NCBI GenBank assembly: GCA_012295275.1
Contig: CM022670.1
Coordinates: 22,246,921 to 22,310,920 of the forward strand
Direction: 5' to 3'
Source: Chrysomallon squamiferum
Taxonomy: Eukaryota; Mollusca; Gastropoda; Neomphalida; Peltospiridae
Length of the DNA stretch: 64,000 bases
Both the position numbers and the translations under genes were made by a program. The notes under the pieces are model-generated. The model ran no database searches. It saw only the letters and a program-made list of their open reading frames with translations, and had not been told where the DNA came from. This document shows, one piece after another, positions 14,701 through 27,700 of this stretch (the stretch's first letter is position 1; the number at the start of each line of letters is the position of its first letter).

Positions 14701-17698
14701 ATGTTTTATTTTAGTGATTATATCATATTATAAACATCAATTTTTAATTACATGTTCAAAAACAATTATGAAGACAGTTAACACTTACATATTACCACAG
14801 TAACTTGTGAAAAGATTATTATTATAATAATAATACCAAGAATATGGTACTGAAACATAGCACATTCTATCAAGTTAAACAGTTTATAACAAGATTAATA
14901 TTTAAAAACGTGCTGTCAAAGTAATCTCTTACCGGTATGGCATATATGGTATATTCGGATTAGGATAAACCAAATGGTAAGCTTCCTCTGGTGTTTTTCC
15001 CAAATACAAGATCTAAAAATGGAAAATAATCAACATTTAAAAAAATATCAACAGTAGTTGCATATATTTTTCATTTATATGTTGACAGAATAATGATTTA
15101 GTAATCATTCACATCAAAAGGTTTATGTGAAAACCTATATATGCACGAAAGCATTTACATTATTATTACTTGGCTCAAAATGAAATATATACAATATAAT
15201 TATACTTACTGAATAGCAAGCAATAAGGTATGTTGCATTTGTGCTTTTCCTTGCTTCATAACTTGTAAAATGTACTATTTTTTTAGTTTTCAATCTCTCC
15301 GACTGAAAATAACAAAATAAAGTATTAAGTGATGTGATTCATAAATTATTTTTGTTTCAGATTTTAAAAAGAATACCAAGAACTGTATCTAAAATAAAAA
15401 CAAAAACAACCAAACAACCTAAGTTATACATTTTTTTTTTTACTCAGAATAAACAATATAATACACACACAAAAACAAACATTTTTTTTTTGCTCAGTAT
15501 TATTTATGAAACTGAACTTTATTAACAAATTCTGTTACAAAAGTCTGTTACAGCTGGTATAAACCCAGTCTGTATGGAACCTACAAATTATCAGGATTGA
15601 TTCATGAAAAGACCCTGTAAAGATTTCTAATTCTGAGTAAAGGTTCATGTAATTATCTCAGTTTGTTCTAATATGTGTAAATTCTTACGCTTAGTAAACC
15701 ATCCAGTTTGTAGCAATAGCGATAAATTTGTCCTAAGTTTAAAGGGCCAAAATCTCCATTGAATCTGAAACAAAGTAAAGTAGGAATAATAATAATAATA
15801 ATAATAATAATATATGAACTGTTCAAATATTAAAATTTATAAATCAACATAAGTAATTTGGGGTAGATATTTTGTTTTAATAGAGAATTCATGAAATCTA
15901 AAACTTAACTATCTTTGTTATGTAAATATCTGTATCAGAATATTTGCCTAAAACAAATGTTAAAATAATATTTGGATTTGATTGACAATCATAACAACAA
16001 ACATGTAAATATTTACATGTTTGTTGTTTTATCTGTCAATAAAATATGGTTTTCAAATTCATCCTCATGTCACATAAACAATCAATTTCCAGTTATAAAT
16101 AACAACCAGCACCCTATAATTAAAACAACAACAACAACAATAGTAATAAATGGTACCAATACAACTACATTGTTTAATCTGATCAGAAATTTTATATTTA
16201 CCCTACATATGTAAACTCCTCATCAACAGAAAAGAAATGGCAATCTACAGTCACTGTTGGCTTCATTGTCAAAGCTGTGAAATACAGACGATCTGTAAAA
16301 TATAAGTTATATGTTGTATTGTTTTGTGTTCCCAAACTCTCAATTATATCCACTTTCTGTAATAAAATTTCTTTTAAAAATAACCAGAAAGGCACACAAT
16401 GAGACTTTGAATAAACATATAATAATTATATATTATTAAACTCTTTAATAATAGACAACTATAAATGTTCAATAATTTGTTGTTTTATTTATTTTAATTT
16501 AAAAAAATATATATATAATCACAACAGTGAAAACAAAAATAATGTAACCTTAAATTATTAAAATTTAGACTTTTTAAATTATTTTTTTTATGCAAGACAA
16601 TCATTTATTATAATTACATTTATGCTTAGTTCTATTAAAAGAATAGGAAAGAAAAGTCAATATACTTATGTTCAAAATTTGCACTTACATTTGAACAACT
16701 GAAATTTTATCATCCCTGATTTGTTCAACTTAAGGTATTTTTGTTATATTTTGGGGGGAAAGGAGTATGATTTTCATCTCAAAAAAGAAATTTGTGTGGT
16801 CAGAATATGACCAAGTGGTTCCAGTGCTGTCAGTTCACTGTCCAACACTAAACTACTTAACACATGTGGGATAAAGTGTTTACAGATTTACTTTATGCAT
16901 AAATTTGATTATTGCCTTTTCTACATAAAAAAAGATTGATATAAAATATTCCCACTGAGAAACTAATAAATTGCATGGTAGTATCTGCACCGCATTTATA
17001 ATTTAATTTTTTTTTTTTAAATTATTCACTTGTCAAATTTGTTTAAACAGCAAATATGGACTGACCAATTCCCATGACCCATGAACGTATGTATCAGTGC
17101 TAAGCAAAGCGTTTTCCATGCATCATCCACACTTTCAAATATTGTTGCGTTGGAATGCCCACCAAATTCACTATAATTTTAGTTTCAATGGATTAAACTT
17201 AAATAATATTTAACTTTGAACTACTCAAACTGTGAATGAAGATATAAAAGAAGGACAGATCCTTCCTTTCTAAGGATAATCCATTTATTTGTGGATTATA
17301 ACATATACATTGCAGAGGATTTCTATTTTACTTCTAATGCAGATATAAACCAACCAATTTTTCCAACGATAACAGAGTAAGCCATGCTGTTGTCATAACC
17401 GGTGTACACGCAGAAAAGGTTCCATCATCTAAGCCAAAGTTTAGTGAGCAAGGCCCATCTACTTTTGGAAAAGTATATGCCGTTTTATTTATTTTATTTA
17501 ATTCCGTTTTTCAAATAAAACAAGTACGAAAGTAAAAAGTCGTCTGTGTTTCCAAAAATAGATTGGTGCCACACGCTAAATTTATTTCATTTACAAAGAG
17601 TTTATTTTGCATGTACACCGCTAGTCGTCACTTATAGCACAGCTGTTTCTGTCAATGTTATGACTGTGCTCACCTTTAATAATTTCAATCGCATTCAT
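7951..17698 (-). CDS. CDC14: CDC14-type dual-specificity protein phosphatase
   Basis: Exons in transcript order: 17698-17674 (start MNAIEIIK), 16292-16202, 15764-15689, 15302-15210, 15012-14933, 14022-13956, 13587-13525, 12778-12694, 10357-10133, 10033-9895, 9688-9562, then either 9231-9151 (stop there, 383 aa) or 9231-9155, 8782-8741 and 7978-7951 (405 aa). Every junction is GT/AG and in phase. CDC14 signatures appear in order: [69 protein letters not shown], the phosphatase loop HCRDGLGRTG (Cys267, Arg273) and [14 protein letters not shown]14 enzymes dephosphorylate proline-directed sites in mitosis, DNA repair and cilia. The second domain has DLYFGATPS where relatives have a longer loop with FxDG, so the general-acid Asp is absent. 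The C-terminal tail is far shorter than in vertebrate CDC14A/B. Confidence 0.9.
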
Positions 17699-17999
17699 GA
17701 TAATATTGTTTCCTCCAACATGATTTAAGACAATTGTCCGATGTAAGAGAATTCAAACCGATTGCCGATCTTGATATTGCTATGGCTTGCCCCTAACCTA
17801 ACCTATGCTGTTTGTTTATCAGTAATCCCACTTTATCGAGATGTTAATTATCTGCCTGTGGCCGTACTAAAACGAATATTTAAATAATAATACTTCAGTT
17901 ATAATAATATTGCTTTTTGCATGCTAACGCCACGAGAACACTAGAATCCGTATCACCTACTTGCCTTGACGACCACTGAAATAGATACATAAACACTAG

Positions 18000-18022
18000 C
18001 ACGTGACCAAAGTTCAGCCAAT
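18000..18022 (-). promoter_or_regulatory. E-box CACGTG and CCAAT box upstream of CDC14
   Basis: CACGTGAC lies at 18000-18007 and CCAAT at 18018-18022, about 300 bases upstream of the proposed CDC14 start. The surrounding ~300 bases are visibly richer in G+C than the flanks, as expected of a promoter. The assignment is inferred from position. Confidence 0.35.
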
Positions 18023-18199
18023 CGCACTTGCTTACAAGAGTGGTGGGCGTGACAATTCCAATATTAATTTTGTCGGAACAAAAAGAGAGTTAAAAAATTA
18101 GTAAGGAGCCGATTTTAATAGCCACTATACACACCAACCCTTATTCCAGACTGTTCTGTCCGCTAACGACAGAAGAAGAAAAAATATAATAGTGGTGAA

Positions 18200-18224
18200 A
18201 ATAAATAAATAAATAAATAAATAA

Positions 18225-18269
<45 letters not shown>

Positions 18270-18428
18270 TAATTAATAGGAATAAATAATAAGTTTTCAC
18301 TTAGGATATTGATAAATGCTACTATTTGTTTATTATTTATTTATTTACTGCTACTACTACTACTACTACTGCTGCTGCTAATAATAATAATAATAATTAT
18401 TATTATTATTGTTGTTGTTGTTTTTTGT
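18200..18428. repeat. Compound AAAT / ATT / TAC / TGC / AAT / GTT microsatellite
   Basis: A patchwork of tetra- and trinucleotide tracts: AAAT about 18203-18227, TTA about 18227-18267, then TAC, TGC, TAA and GTT runs at 18345-18428. It lies between the divergent CDC14 promoter and the next gene. The rest of 17699-19827 shows no coding evidence. Confidence 0.85.
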
Positions 18429-19751
18429 TGTTGTTATTATTATTATGTTTAAACCACGCAAGATAAAAATTTCAGTGGCAAAAATTTTTGTCAACATAAT
18501 GTGTTTGTATGTAAGTGTTTCTAATATCTATAAAATTTCACTGATTCTTTTCCAAATTCTACACCCCAAATACCCTTTCAATCCCTCCTGCACTAAAACA
18601 TTCTAGGGAGTTACTTGACCAGAAGATGATAGTAATCCCATGGTTAGGTTTTTGTAAACCACGTTTTCACGTCCTTCTTCATTCATTGTGTAACACAGAT
18701 GTTGGGAAATGGTTTAGTAACTCCTTTTGTTGCATCAATCATTCGTTTAATAGAAGCCCGTCCTGGTCTAACTTCTTGGCAGGTAAAAATCAAGGACCCA
18801 GTTAAAATATTTTTAAAATAATTTTTTTTTTTTTTTTTTTTTTCTGGTGAGTAATCTCTCTAACCTGCCTTAACTCTAACAATTTGTTCAGAGGTTGGCA
18901 TAGTATTTTTTGTATATATTTCAATGCCAAGAAAAATTAGGTCAGTGCTTGGTCCCACAGTTTTCTCTTCTGCTAACTCGCAACATGTCATAGCACTACG
19001 TCACCCATTTTAAATCATCACAAACTGAAATCCCCATGGAAATACCGGCTGTAGCCTGAAATTATATCAATATTGTGATATATTTGGAGTAAATAAAAAA
19101 AAGTAAAACCAAACCCTACCATCTAGAAGGCAATTGATAGTGTGAACATTGCTTCAGGACACTACATAACATGCTATAAACATTGCCAGAACACATATAA
19201 ATAAATAAATAAATAAATAAAATGGCTAGAAATGTATAGCCTACAAGTCCACATCTGACTCGAAAACAGGTTATTCTGTTGTTGTTGTTGTTGTTTTTGT
19301 AGTAAAGAGCTTAAGTTTAATTTTAAGAAGTGACTGTTTACCAGATAATGCACATATTCTGTATTTCATGTTTTTCTTCATTTTCTACATTATTCAGTTA
19401 AACATGAAATTTCATGTTAGATAATTAAAAAGCTAATGTTGATGTTTTTCAAACAAAACAATGACAGACAAAATTTAAAATTGCTATTACACGTATATAT
19501 AGTCAATTACTTTTATTAAAGTAATTAATAATCATTCTTGTAGAGACTACATTAAAAAAATTTATTTGTTTTTACTCCAGATTTTAACACTGCAAAAATC
19601 ACATTACAAATCTTAAACCAGTTTATTACAAATTTTAATCACAATAATCAAAATATATAAACTAAATTTAGCTGCGAATTGTGATGACGCAAGATTTTAA
19701 AATCATGTGATATCAGTTTATCCGATCCAGATCTTTTAAGTGCCGTTATTG

Positions 19752-19759
19752 TGACGTCA
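19752..19759. promoter_or_regulatory. CRE palindrome TGACGTCA before the 19828 gene
   Basis: A perfect cAMP-response/ATF element lies 69 bases upstream of the ATG at 19828. Its spacing suits a core promoter or short 5' UTR. Confidence 0.45.
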
Positions 19760-19827
19760 TATTATTGTTTTTGTAGCGAAGACAATTTCTTACGTTATTT
19801 ATTTTGAAAAGTTATTAAACTTTTCAA

Positions 19828-20517
19828 ATGCCTACGTCCAGTCAGTCACTGATACTGCTGAAGGCAGACAGCAGAAATGTGTCTAATTACTATAAACATA
19901 GTTTTCAGATAGAGGCCGTTCCGTTGTCAATACCAAGAGTGAATGTAACCGGGGATTTACCATCGTTTTCACCATCAACTATCAAAACTTCCGAAGTTCA
20001 GGATTCCTGCTACCTGGACCACAGGTCACTTGATGGAGGAGGAGTACATTTCTCCGGTGACAATATGGCTAATCCAGATACCTATCAGCGATTGCCAGCT
20101 TCTGTCGAAAGGGAAAAAACTAATATTTTCCGTATTTGCGACAGTTCAGGATCAGAAGATGGCAGAAATTCTCAAGGATTGTCATTGGATGACGATATTC
20201 TCAAAGAAAATGACTTCAGCAATAAACAAAAAATTAGTGTTGATAATTATAGAAGACTATTGGATTTGGGTTTTAGCACATCATCATTCAAAGGATTAGA
20301 AATGGTGGATATTCCACGAACTACTGTTAGGAGAGTTGAGTCCATGATTTACAGGTCCATAAACGAACAGTCTCAGAAAGTTCCGAGGAAATTAGTCGTT
20401 CCTTTAATCGGTGGCGGTTTTTCCATGTGCGATCAAAAACCTACACCACGCTTACTAAGCAGACGAAGAAGTGCAAACAGAAGGTAAATAATAATAATAA
20501 TGATTGCTAAGAGCTCA

Positions 20518-20570
<53 letters not shown>

Positions 20571-21559
20571 TAAAAACATAAATCAATAAATAAATTTAAA
20601 AAATAATAATAGTTTATCTTAATATTTCAGTTCTTCATGGTTGCGTCAGTATCTGAATAGCGAAGAAGATATTAGGCTGGGAAAAAAGAACCTAGTAATG
20701 AGCCGTCATAAGCTACTCAATAAGTACGTTTACAACTTTACAGTCTGTGTGCGAGTGTCGCTGTTACACGTCGTTCTTTTCTTGGTTATTGCGTTTGCAT
20801 TAGATCATTCCTTTCATTATTACTTTGCAATGACGTGACTCTTAGCATTTTGCAAAACATAATTTTGGTTTTCCAGGCAGAGTTATTCTTATCATCAGAT
20901 TTAATTTGTTGTACCTGTTTGGTTTGTTGTTTCTGCAGTTTAATTAATTGATTAATTTATTTATTAATTAAATATATGTAAATAAATAAATAAATAATAA
21001 AACAATATAAAAACTACATTGCATGTCATTAAACAAAATTTAATAGTGAATAACTGATTATTTTAGGTCAACTTCTGAAATAACGGAACACGATGCATCT
21101 AAAGAAAATCAAGCTGTTGAAGAAGTGAAAAAACCCGAGAAGAAGTCAAAAATAAAACTACCCACAATACGCATGCGCAAAGTTCTTCCACCTACTTCGC
21201 CCGGTTCTCTGTGCTTCACATTGAGGAAAGTAAACGCTAGCCACGAAGAAATAAAAAACTTAATAGAAACGCAGCTTGAGTGTGCAATAAACACTCTTCT
21301 TTTTGATCCCGTATATATTCATATGGGAGAGACTGACAGCGAATACAAAACCATGTGGGTCTTTACCTTAAATGAAAAAGATATGGAGAAATCAGCCATT
21401 CGGCAGGGTATTAAATGGAATGGGGAACGTTCGAGAGTTCGATACCTTGATGATGTAATGCGTGAAGAATATAACGCTTACAGACTGTACAAGGCTATAC
21501 AGGACGAGAAAAAATCGAAAGGTTTAGGTTCCTCAAAGAAACGACAGAGTTTAGCATAA
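19828..21559 (+). CDS. Unrecognised 413-aa protein, three exons
   Basis: Exons 19828-20483, 20631-20723 and 21067-21559 join in phase (AGA-AG|T, AAT-AA|G) with GT/AG borders and give 413 residues. I do not recognise the family. The N-terminal half (about 1-150) is polar and Ser/Asp-rich, probably disordered. Residues about 140-220 hold a more conserved-looking block (YRRLLDLGFSTSSF, RKLVVPLIGGGF). A basic linker with KKPEKKSKIKLPTIRMRK follows. The last ~120 residues look folded and mixed alpha/beta (CFTLRKVNASHEEIKNLIE, then KTMWVFTLNEKD, RYLDDVMREEYNAYRLYKAI) and end in a Lys-rich tail. There is no signal peptide or membrane segment. Codon use is more even than the surrounding DNA and the long frame is uninterrupted, so a real gene is likely. 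Confidence 0.75.
20518..20571. repeat. (TAA)n microsatellite in an intron of the 19828 gene
   Basis: About 17 TAA units lie in the 147-base first intron, so the repeat makes up more than a third of the intron. Confidence 0.9.
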
Positions 21560-22677
21560 TTCATGTTAAAGCAAACCAATTATCTGCGCATTAAAAAGAA
21601 TCCAAAATATTCATGGAATGAAAATAACTGAACAAAAAAATTTGAAAATTAAACATAAACAAAGAAATATTAGAAAATGATGGGGAAGTTGAAGAGTGTG
21701 ATCACAGTATAATTAATGTTAATCAAATTGCCTACGAACACTGTGATCGGCTGAATATTGAGAACTGTAGCGTTTTTGCTGGTTTGATGTAGAAATCGGT
21801 TCAGTTTTACATAAATATATATTGAAAATGGCAGCTTTTGGATAGGACCAATAATCACAGTTGAACGGTTTACATAAATTAAACACCGTTGAAGATGATT
21901 AATTTTGGAGGGATTTCTTTTATTTTAATGGATTTTAAGGATCTGATGTGTCACGAGGTCCAGTAGATTTTAAAAGAATTTGCAGAGGTTGATTTGTGGA
22001 TTAGTAGTTCTTTTATTTTAACTAGAATGATTCGTGAACACATCTGCTAATCCCTGGACGGGCTGCCTGGTGTGTCTCTGTACTTTTAATTGTTTAACGG
22101 AAAAACATTTTTATCGTTAATTAATATAATTAAATTATTATTTACAGTTATAAATAGAAAATTTAAAAAAATAATAATAATAAATAAAAATAATTGTAAA
22201 TAAAAACAATTTAAAAATAAAAATAATCATAACAATAATATAATAAAATAAAATAAGTAATAGTAAGAAGAATTCTGTCAGTTAACAATTTTGTTTCGTT
22301 TGTATATTTTTTATCGAAATTGTTTTATCAGGATACCTGAGTTAAGATCGATTATCTTATGATCTTATAATTTCTGGCAGAAACATGTATGAAAATGTGA
22401 TATTGCACCGTATTAAAAATATATTGTTAATATGGTTTCTTTGTTTTAATTTAATTTAATTTATTTCTTTTTCTTCCGATTTTTGGATAAAGGCTAAATC
22501 ATTATTTAAAATAAAAAATAAACGATGACAAGTAAATGAGTTTAACAAATAAATACATTTCTAAAGCATGAATTTGTTTTTTAATTTTCATTAGACATAA
22601 TAATAAATTAAAACCACAGAAAACGTAAACAATTAATAACTTATGAACGCATTACCTGTAAACAACAACACTTTCAC

Positions 22678-22714
22678 TTTTGGCGCTGCGAAAACTAAAA
22701 CAAAGCGCGCCAAA
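22678..22714. promoter_or_regulatory. Pair of inverted E2F-like sites
   Basis: TTTTGGCGC (22678-22686) and GCGCGCCAAA (22705-22714) match the E2F consensus TTTSGCGC in opposite orientation. GC-rich 8-mers are rare in this window. Which transcript they serve is unknown; the nearest downstream gene is ADCK2, 2 kb away. Confidence 0.35.
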
Positions 22715-23156
22715 TTCAAAAATAGCTGTTTTTCTGGAAGCCGTCTAAATGTCTTCGTAACTTTACACCTTTGTGTATAAATATAAAATTTATCAGTATA
22801 ATTATTTATATATTATCGACTGCGCGTCTGTGTGAAATATTCGCCAAAGCCTTTATATTAAACTCTTCAGTGATACAAGAAGGCCTCGGTATATTTTGGT
22901 CAGTCTGAGGAATGGTGCATATTGAAAATACCTTGCTGCTAATACAGAAAGTAACTCACGAACAGCGAGATTTCATTATCCTCTTTGCGGTTCTGAACCA
23001 TACATTTTCGTAGCAGGCAAATTATTATTATAGCTGTTCCCTTCAAACATAAAATAACAACAACAACAACAATAATAGTCTGTCGACAAAACACAAACTA
23101 GAATGCTTTTTGATATCACAGTTTATAAATGCTATTTTATATAATAAAACCAACCA

Positions 23157-23202
<46 letters not shown>

Positions 23203-24090
23203 GTCGGGTGCATAAAGCACCATCACACAAACTACACAAGTTCGATGTCGATTATATCTTTAATTTCTCTGCCTGTTTGTACAACATGATAGACAAATAT
23301 TATAAAATAGTATCGGCCCAAACGTCTTTCTCTCTTGCCGTATATTCTCTCGTCTCTCTTGAACTCTTTCACCGCAGTCACACTGATAACATCTCGCACC
23401 CAGACCATTACTGTCCTGGGTTCCTTAAGATAGCGCCAGTGACTGTTTACAACATATTAATGTCCCAAGTGTCTTGGAGGAATGTCCCAAGTACTTTAAG
23501 ACTAAACAAAGAGAAATGAACCCCAGACACGTTAACAGAGTTTATGTATCTTTAGCGTATGCTTTGAGCTTTTAGTTCAGTTCCTCACAGTAATAGTAAG
23601 ACGACGAAAGGTATCAACTATTTAATATCTACTATATATAATATACTTATATAGGCTATTATTTAATAAACTTGCTCATTTTATACATTATGATTAACAG
23701 TCATTTAATATAGTTGAGCGTGCATAACTTTATGACACATAAATTATCACTGTGTTAAGAGAAAGTGAGAGAGGAAAAAAAAAAAGAGAGAGAGAGAGAG
23801 AGGGAGAGTTCTAGGCATGCCAATTCTCGAGTATTCACGTTTAAACCAGAGCTGGTTTGCGAATATGGAGTTATTTCCCTTACGTGTTGTTTGTTAGTTT
23901 TTCCCCCAAAACTTTGTGTTTATTTTTTGGTTATATTTACATTTTATGTTAAGAAACACTTTCATAAACATTTAGTAGCTGAATCTTAAATATATATATA
24001 TATATATATATATACGGGTACATGCATATAGGAATAATAATTTTAAAAAAAAAATTGTGATCATAACAATTAATGACAACATATCACGTC

Positions 24091-24125
24091 CGAAAGATGG
24101 AAAGTCAAAAAGGACCATCTTCATG
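24091..24125 (+). other. Possible 5' UTR exon end of ADCK2 with a short upstream ORF
   Basis: A strong donor (CAT|GTGAGT at about 24125) could pair with the TTTCTTTCAG acceptor ending at 24694, just before the ADCK2 start exon. An ATG at about 24098 opens a short frame (MESQKGPSS) that would stop two codons after the junction, making a small upstream ORF. This is inference from splice signals only. Confidence 0.25.
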
Positions 24126-24792
24126 TGAGTATTTCAAGAACTTGGTAAAATATTTAATGTTTTCCTAGATTAATTAAAAGTTTTATCAAGCTGTTAATAC
24201 AAGGGGGGGGGGAAATGAGAAAGACTGAACGAATGATCGATTAATTTTACAGTCTTTGGTACAATAACTGAAATGAGTAAACGACGAAGTCAAAAGTAGC
24301 AAAGAAGATGGGCATTTGTCGGATTTGATGATTTGAAGACTTTCTTAAATCAACACTGTCATTGTGTTTTGATAAGACATTTGTCATATTTGGAAAATAT
24401 CGATTGTTTCATTAACAGTTAGCTAAACGAATTGTAAATACACATACGTGACATAAAATAAAAAAAAATGTATACTTTAAAAAAAACACAAAAAAAAACA
24501 CAAAAAACCCAGCAACAGCAAACAAACAAAACAAAAAACTCAAACAAATACAATAAAAATAAATAAATAAATAACAAAACAAACAACAACAACAATCAAC
24601 CATGAAAAAAATACTTTCATAAAATTAAGATAGTTATTCAGAATGTTTATTATATATTATTATAAAAGTAAGTAACTGATCTTTTTTCTTTCAGATATAT
24701 GTGAAACACTTCTTACTGAATACTTTTATACAATGGGGTCATAGAAAATAATTTACCTGCAAGAAGTGGAGATCTGCAATATCTGACCAGTC

Positions 24793-27700
24793 ATGTCTGT
24801 GATAAGAAGATTGGGGAAATTATTATCTCAACCTATGGAAATATGTTTTAATAAAAAAATTATTCATCAATGTGTCAGTCACAAAAGAATATGGACTGCA
24901 AGCAAGAAACTCACAGCTGTTAATAAAAATCAACATGATTTCTATCAAACTAATTTATTAAAACATCTTAAAGGATTATGTAAGGAATATACTAAAACAG
25001 TTTCAGAACAGAATCCTTACATTCATTGTAGAAAGAAGATAACTTTGATTTGTGTTGCCAGTCCTGCTTTTTTTTATGTACATTACTGTACATATCAGTA
25101 TTTTAAAAATTTAAAGAGCCAAGCATTTTGCAGTGAGCTTGACAACAGTATCTCAATCATAAAACCTCCATCATTACCTCAGCATAAAGTAGTTTTACTC
25201 CTTATTGAAAACATATTTCTTACTGTAAATGCAATGTTCAGGCTTTTTTTTCGAGCTATAAGACTGAACTTGACATTTCTGCCAGTTCTGTTTCTTTATC
25301 CATTTACATTACTGAGTGATAGATTTAGGCAAACATGGTGGAACATCTTTTTACTTGCTGTTGAAATGTCTGGCCCTGCTTTTATAAAATTTGGTCAGTG
25401 GGCCAGTACACGAAGAGATTTATTCTCAGCTGAGTTTTGTGATAAATTTTCAATACTACATGACCATGCTCGCACTCATTCCTGGGAACACACTGTTATG
25501 AAAATGAAACAAGCCTATGGAAAGAATTGGAGAAATATTTTTGTCATCTTTGAAAATAAAGGAGAACCAATTGGATCTGGATGCATTGCACAGGTACTGA
25601 AATTGAAGTAATTTTTATATTCATACCTTTGATTTCAGAAGAAGAAGCAAAAAAATGATGAAGTTTAGGCATTTCATACAATTTTTTCAATAGTTGATTT
25701 TCTTAATTAGTATTGTCAGTTACTGAAACCTTGTTTTGAATAAATGCTATTATCAAATGTAATGTTTTAAAAAAAATAAAGTGTCTATGTGTTTCCATCA
25801 CTTTATTTTTTCTTCTTTCTGTTAAGGTATATAAAGCTTATATCAATATAGACAAGCTACCCAAAGCATTTCGAAAGAAATTGTTGGAGGATCGATTAAT
25901 GGAAGAAAATTTAGAGGAACAAATGGCTGTTGGAGAAGGTTTAAACATTTATTTTAAGCCTTTTTATTTAATTGAATAACCTTCTACAAAATGTTTAGCA
26001 TGTTGATCACTTGAAATAAGGATATCAGTTTAATATGTAAGGAATAATTTATGGTTAGATAAATTATTTCTGATAAAACATTATTGTTCTGTAATTATCT
26101 TTCATTTTTATTTTTATTTCATTTTATTAACAAAAATAAATATGTTTGCTGTTATGATATTTGTTTAATGGAAAAAGATGTAAAGTACAGTAGGATTGTC
26201 ACTAGTGATAGTGTGAAAATTTTCGTTGATATTTAATAAATATTTATTTTAAAAACAGGTATTGATATATCTTACAGGGAAGATTTTGAAGATGACTTTA
26301 TATTTGATGATGGTAAGACCATTGTGTTTATAAAAATAAGCATTTACAATTTTTGAGTAAACCAGTATTTCTAATCTTCTGAACCCCCCCCCAAAAACAT
26401 TAAGAAGACTTAATTTAAAAAATAAATTTTTGTTCATTTTATATTTTTTAAAAGGGTGGTGTTATTGTAACTGGATTATACCATGTCAAATCACGCCAAA
26501 AGTGCCATGAAATAATCAATTACACTACTATTTTGATAGTACTGCTTTGTCTATTATTAATATGGAAATAATGTATTATATTCCTTTTATGTTGTTTATT
26601 ATAAATCTGATGTCCTAAAGTTAATCTTCAGTAAACTTACATACATTTTCATTTAAGAATTATAACGATCATTTTTATAACTTTTTGTTCATATATATAT
26701 TTTTTATTTTCACAGAAGACAGCCTTTTTATCCCTAATGAGCCAACAAGCAATGACATTCCATATCAGCTTGATGTTAATCAATTATTGCCTGTTGCTGT
26801 GAAGGTACAGAAATAAAATATTCTTTGTACCATTAATACTATAATAAGCACATAATACTGAAAGTTTATCACTGTAAATGTAAGCTCTTTCTTTTAAAAT
26901 ACAATTTGGTTGAGATAGCCTACATTTGGGTTTTAATGTTATGAAGATGAAATATTTTACTGAGGGTAGATAAAATTCCAATTGTATTTCAGTCCATTAA
27001 AATATGATTCTCTTATACTTTAAACAGTGGAGTTAAACTGTTCTTTTACAAAATGAATTCAAGTGTAAAATTTTCAATTAAAAGTTTATGTGGTATTTAG
27101 AAAGAAAAAAACAACAAAAAAAACATAAACAAAAGAAGAACAACAAAAAAACCCCAAACAATCCTCTGAATATCTTAATTCTTTTTACAAAATATTGCAT
27201 TCATAAATGTAAGAAAGACCATACCTTTTCTTTAATTATGATTCACATTTGTTTTTTCCTTAAAGTTATATATCCATCACAGTAACGATACATCCCTTAT
27301 TCTCAGATTTTGGATTCACCCCTTATTGCAACTAATAAAATATTTATATTTTCTGACGTGCCCAAAAATATGAAAGATACATCAATTACTGAAATTTCAT
27401 TTTTTTTTAATAGGTCCTTCATCCTAATGTCCATGAAATTTTCTACCAAGATCTGACTCTGATGAAAGTGATGTCAAGAGTTCTGCAGACAATAGTGCCT
27501 AGCTTGCGGTGGATCAGCCTAGTTGAATGTGTGGATGAATTTGCTGTCTCAATGAAAAAACAGGTTTAATTTGTCATTTTATGTGAATTGTTTTCCAGTT
27601 ATAATGTTTTTTTTTCATGATCTTACAAAGGTTTAATAATTTATTTATTTTTTGTTTAAATTAATAATTCATATTCATGGTATATGCTTTTATAATCAGC

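Larger units (their letters stand above)
21560..24692. other. Intergenic region with simple repeats and a G+C-richer island
   Basis: Nothing in this stretch resembles a known protein. It includes (TAA)n at about 23158-23200, (AG)n at about 23783-23803, (TA)n at about 23989-24014 and an eight-G run near 24205. The interval 22670-23530 is less AT-rich and contains E2F-like sites, so it may hold a promoter or a noncoding first exon. A 103-codon open frame at 23208-23519 (+) has no recognisable features and I do not call it a gene. Confidence 0.5.

Noticed and set aside
20030-20299. 89-codon plus-strand frame
   Set aside because: It overlaps the first exon of the 413-aa gene in another frame.
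23208-23519. 103-codon open frame with a Met start in the G+C-richer island before ADCK2
   Set aside because: No motif, no splice partners and no family resemblance; length is within what chance allows in less AT-rich DNA.
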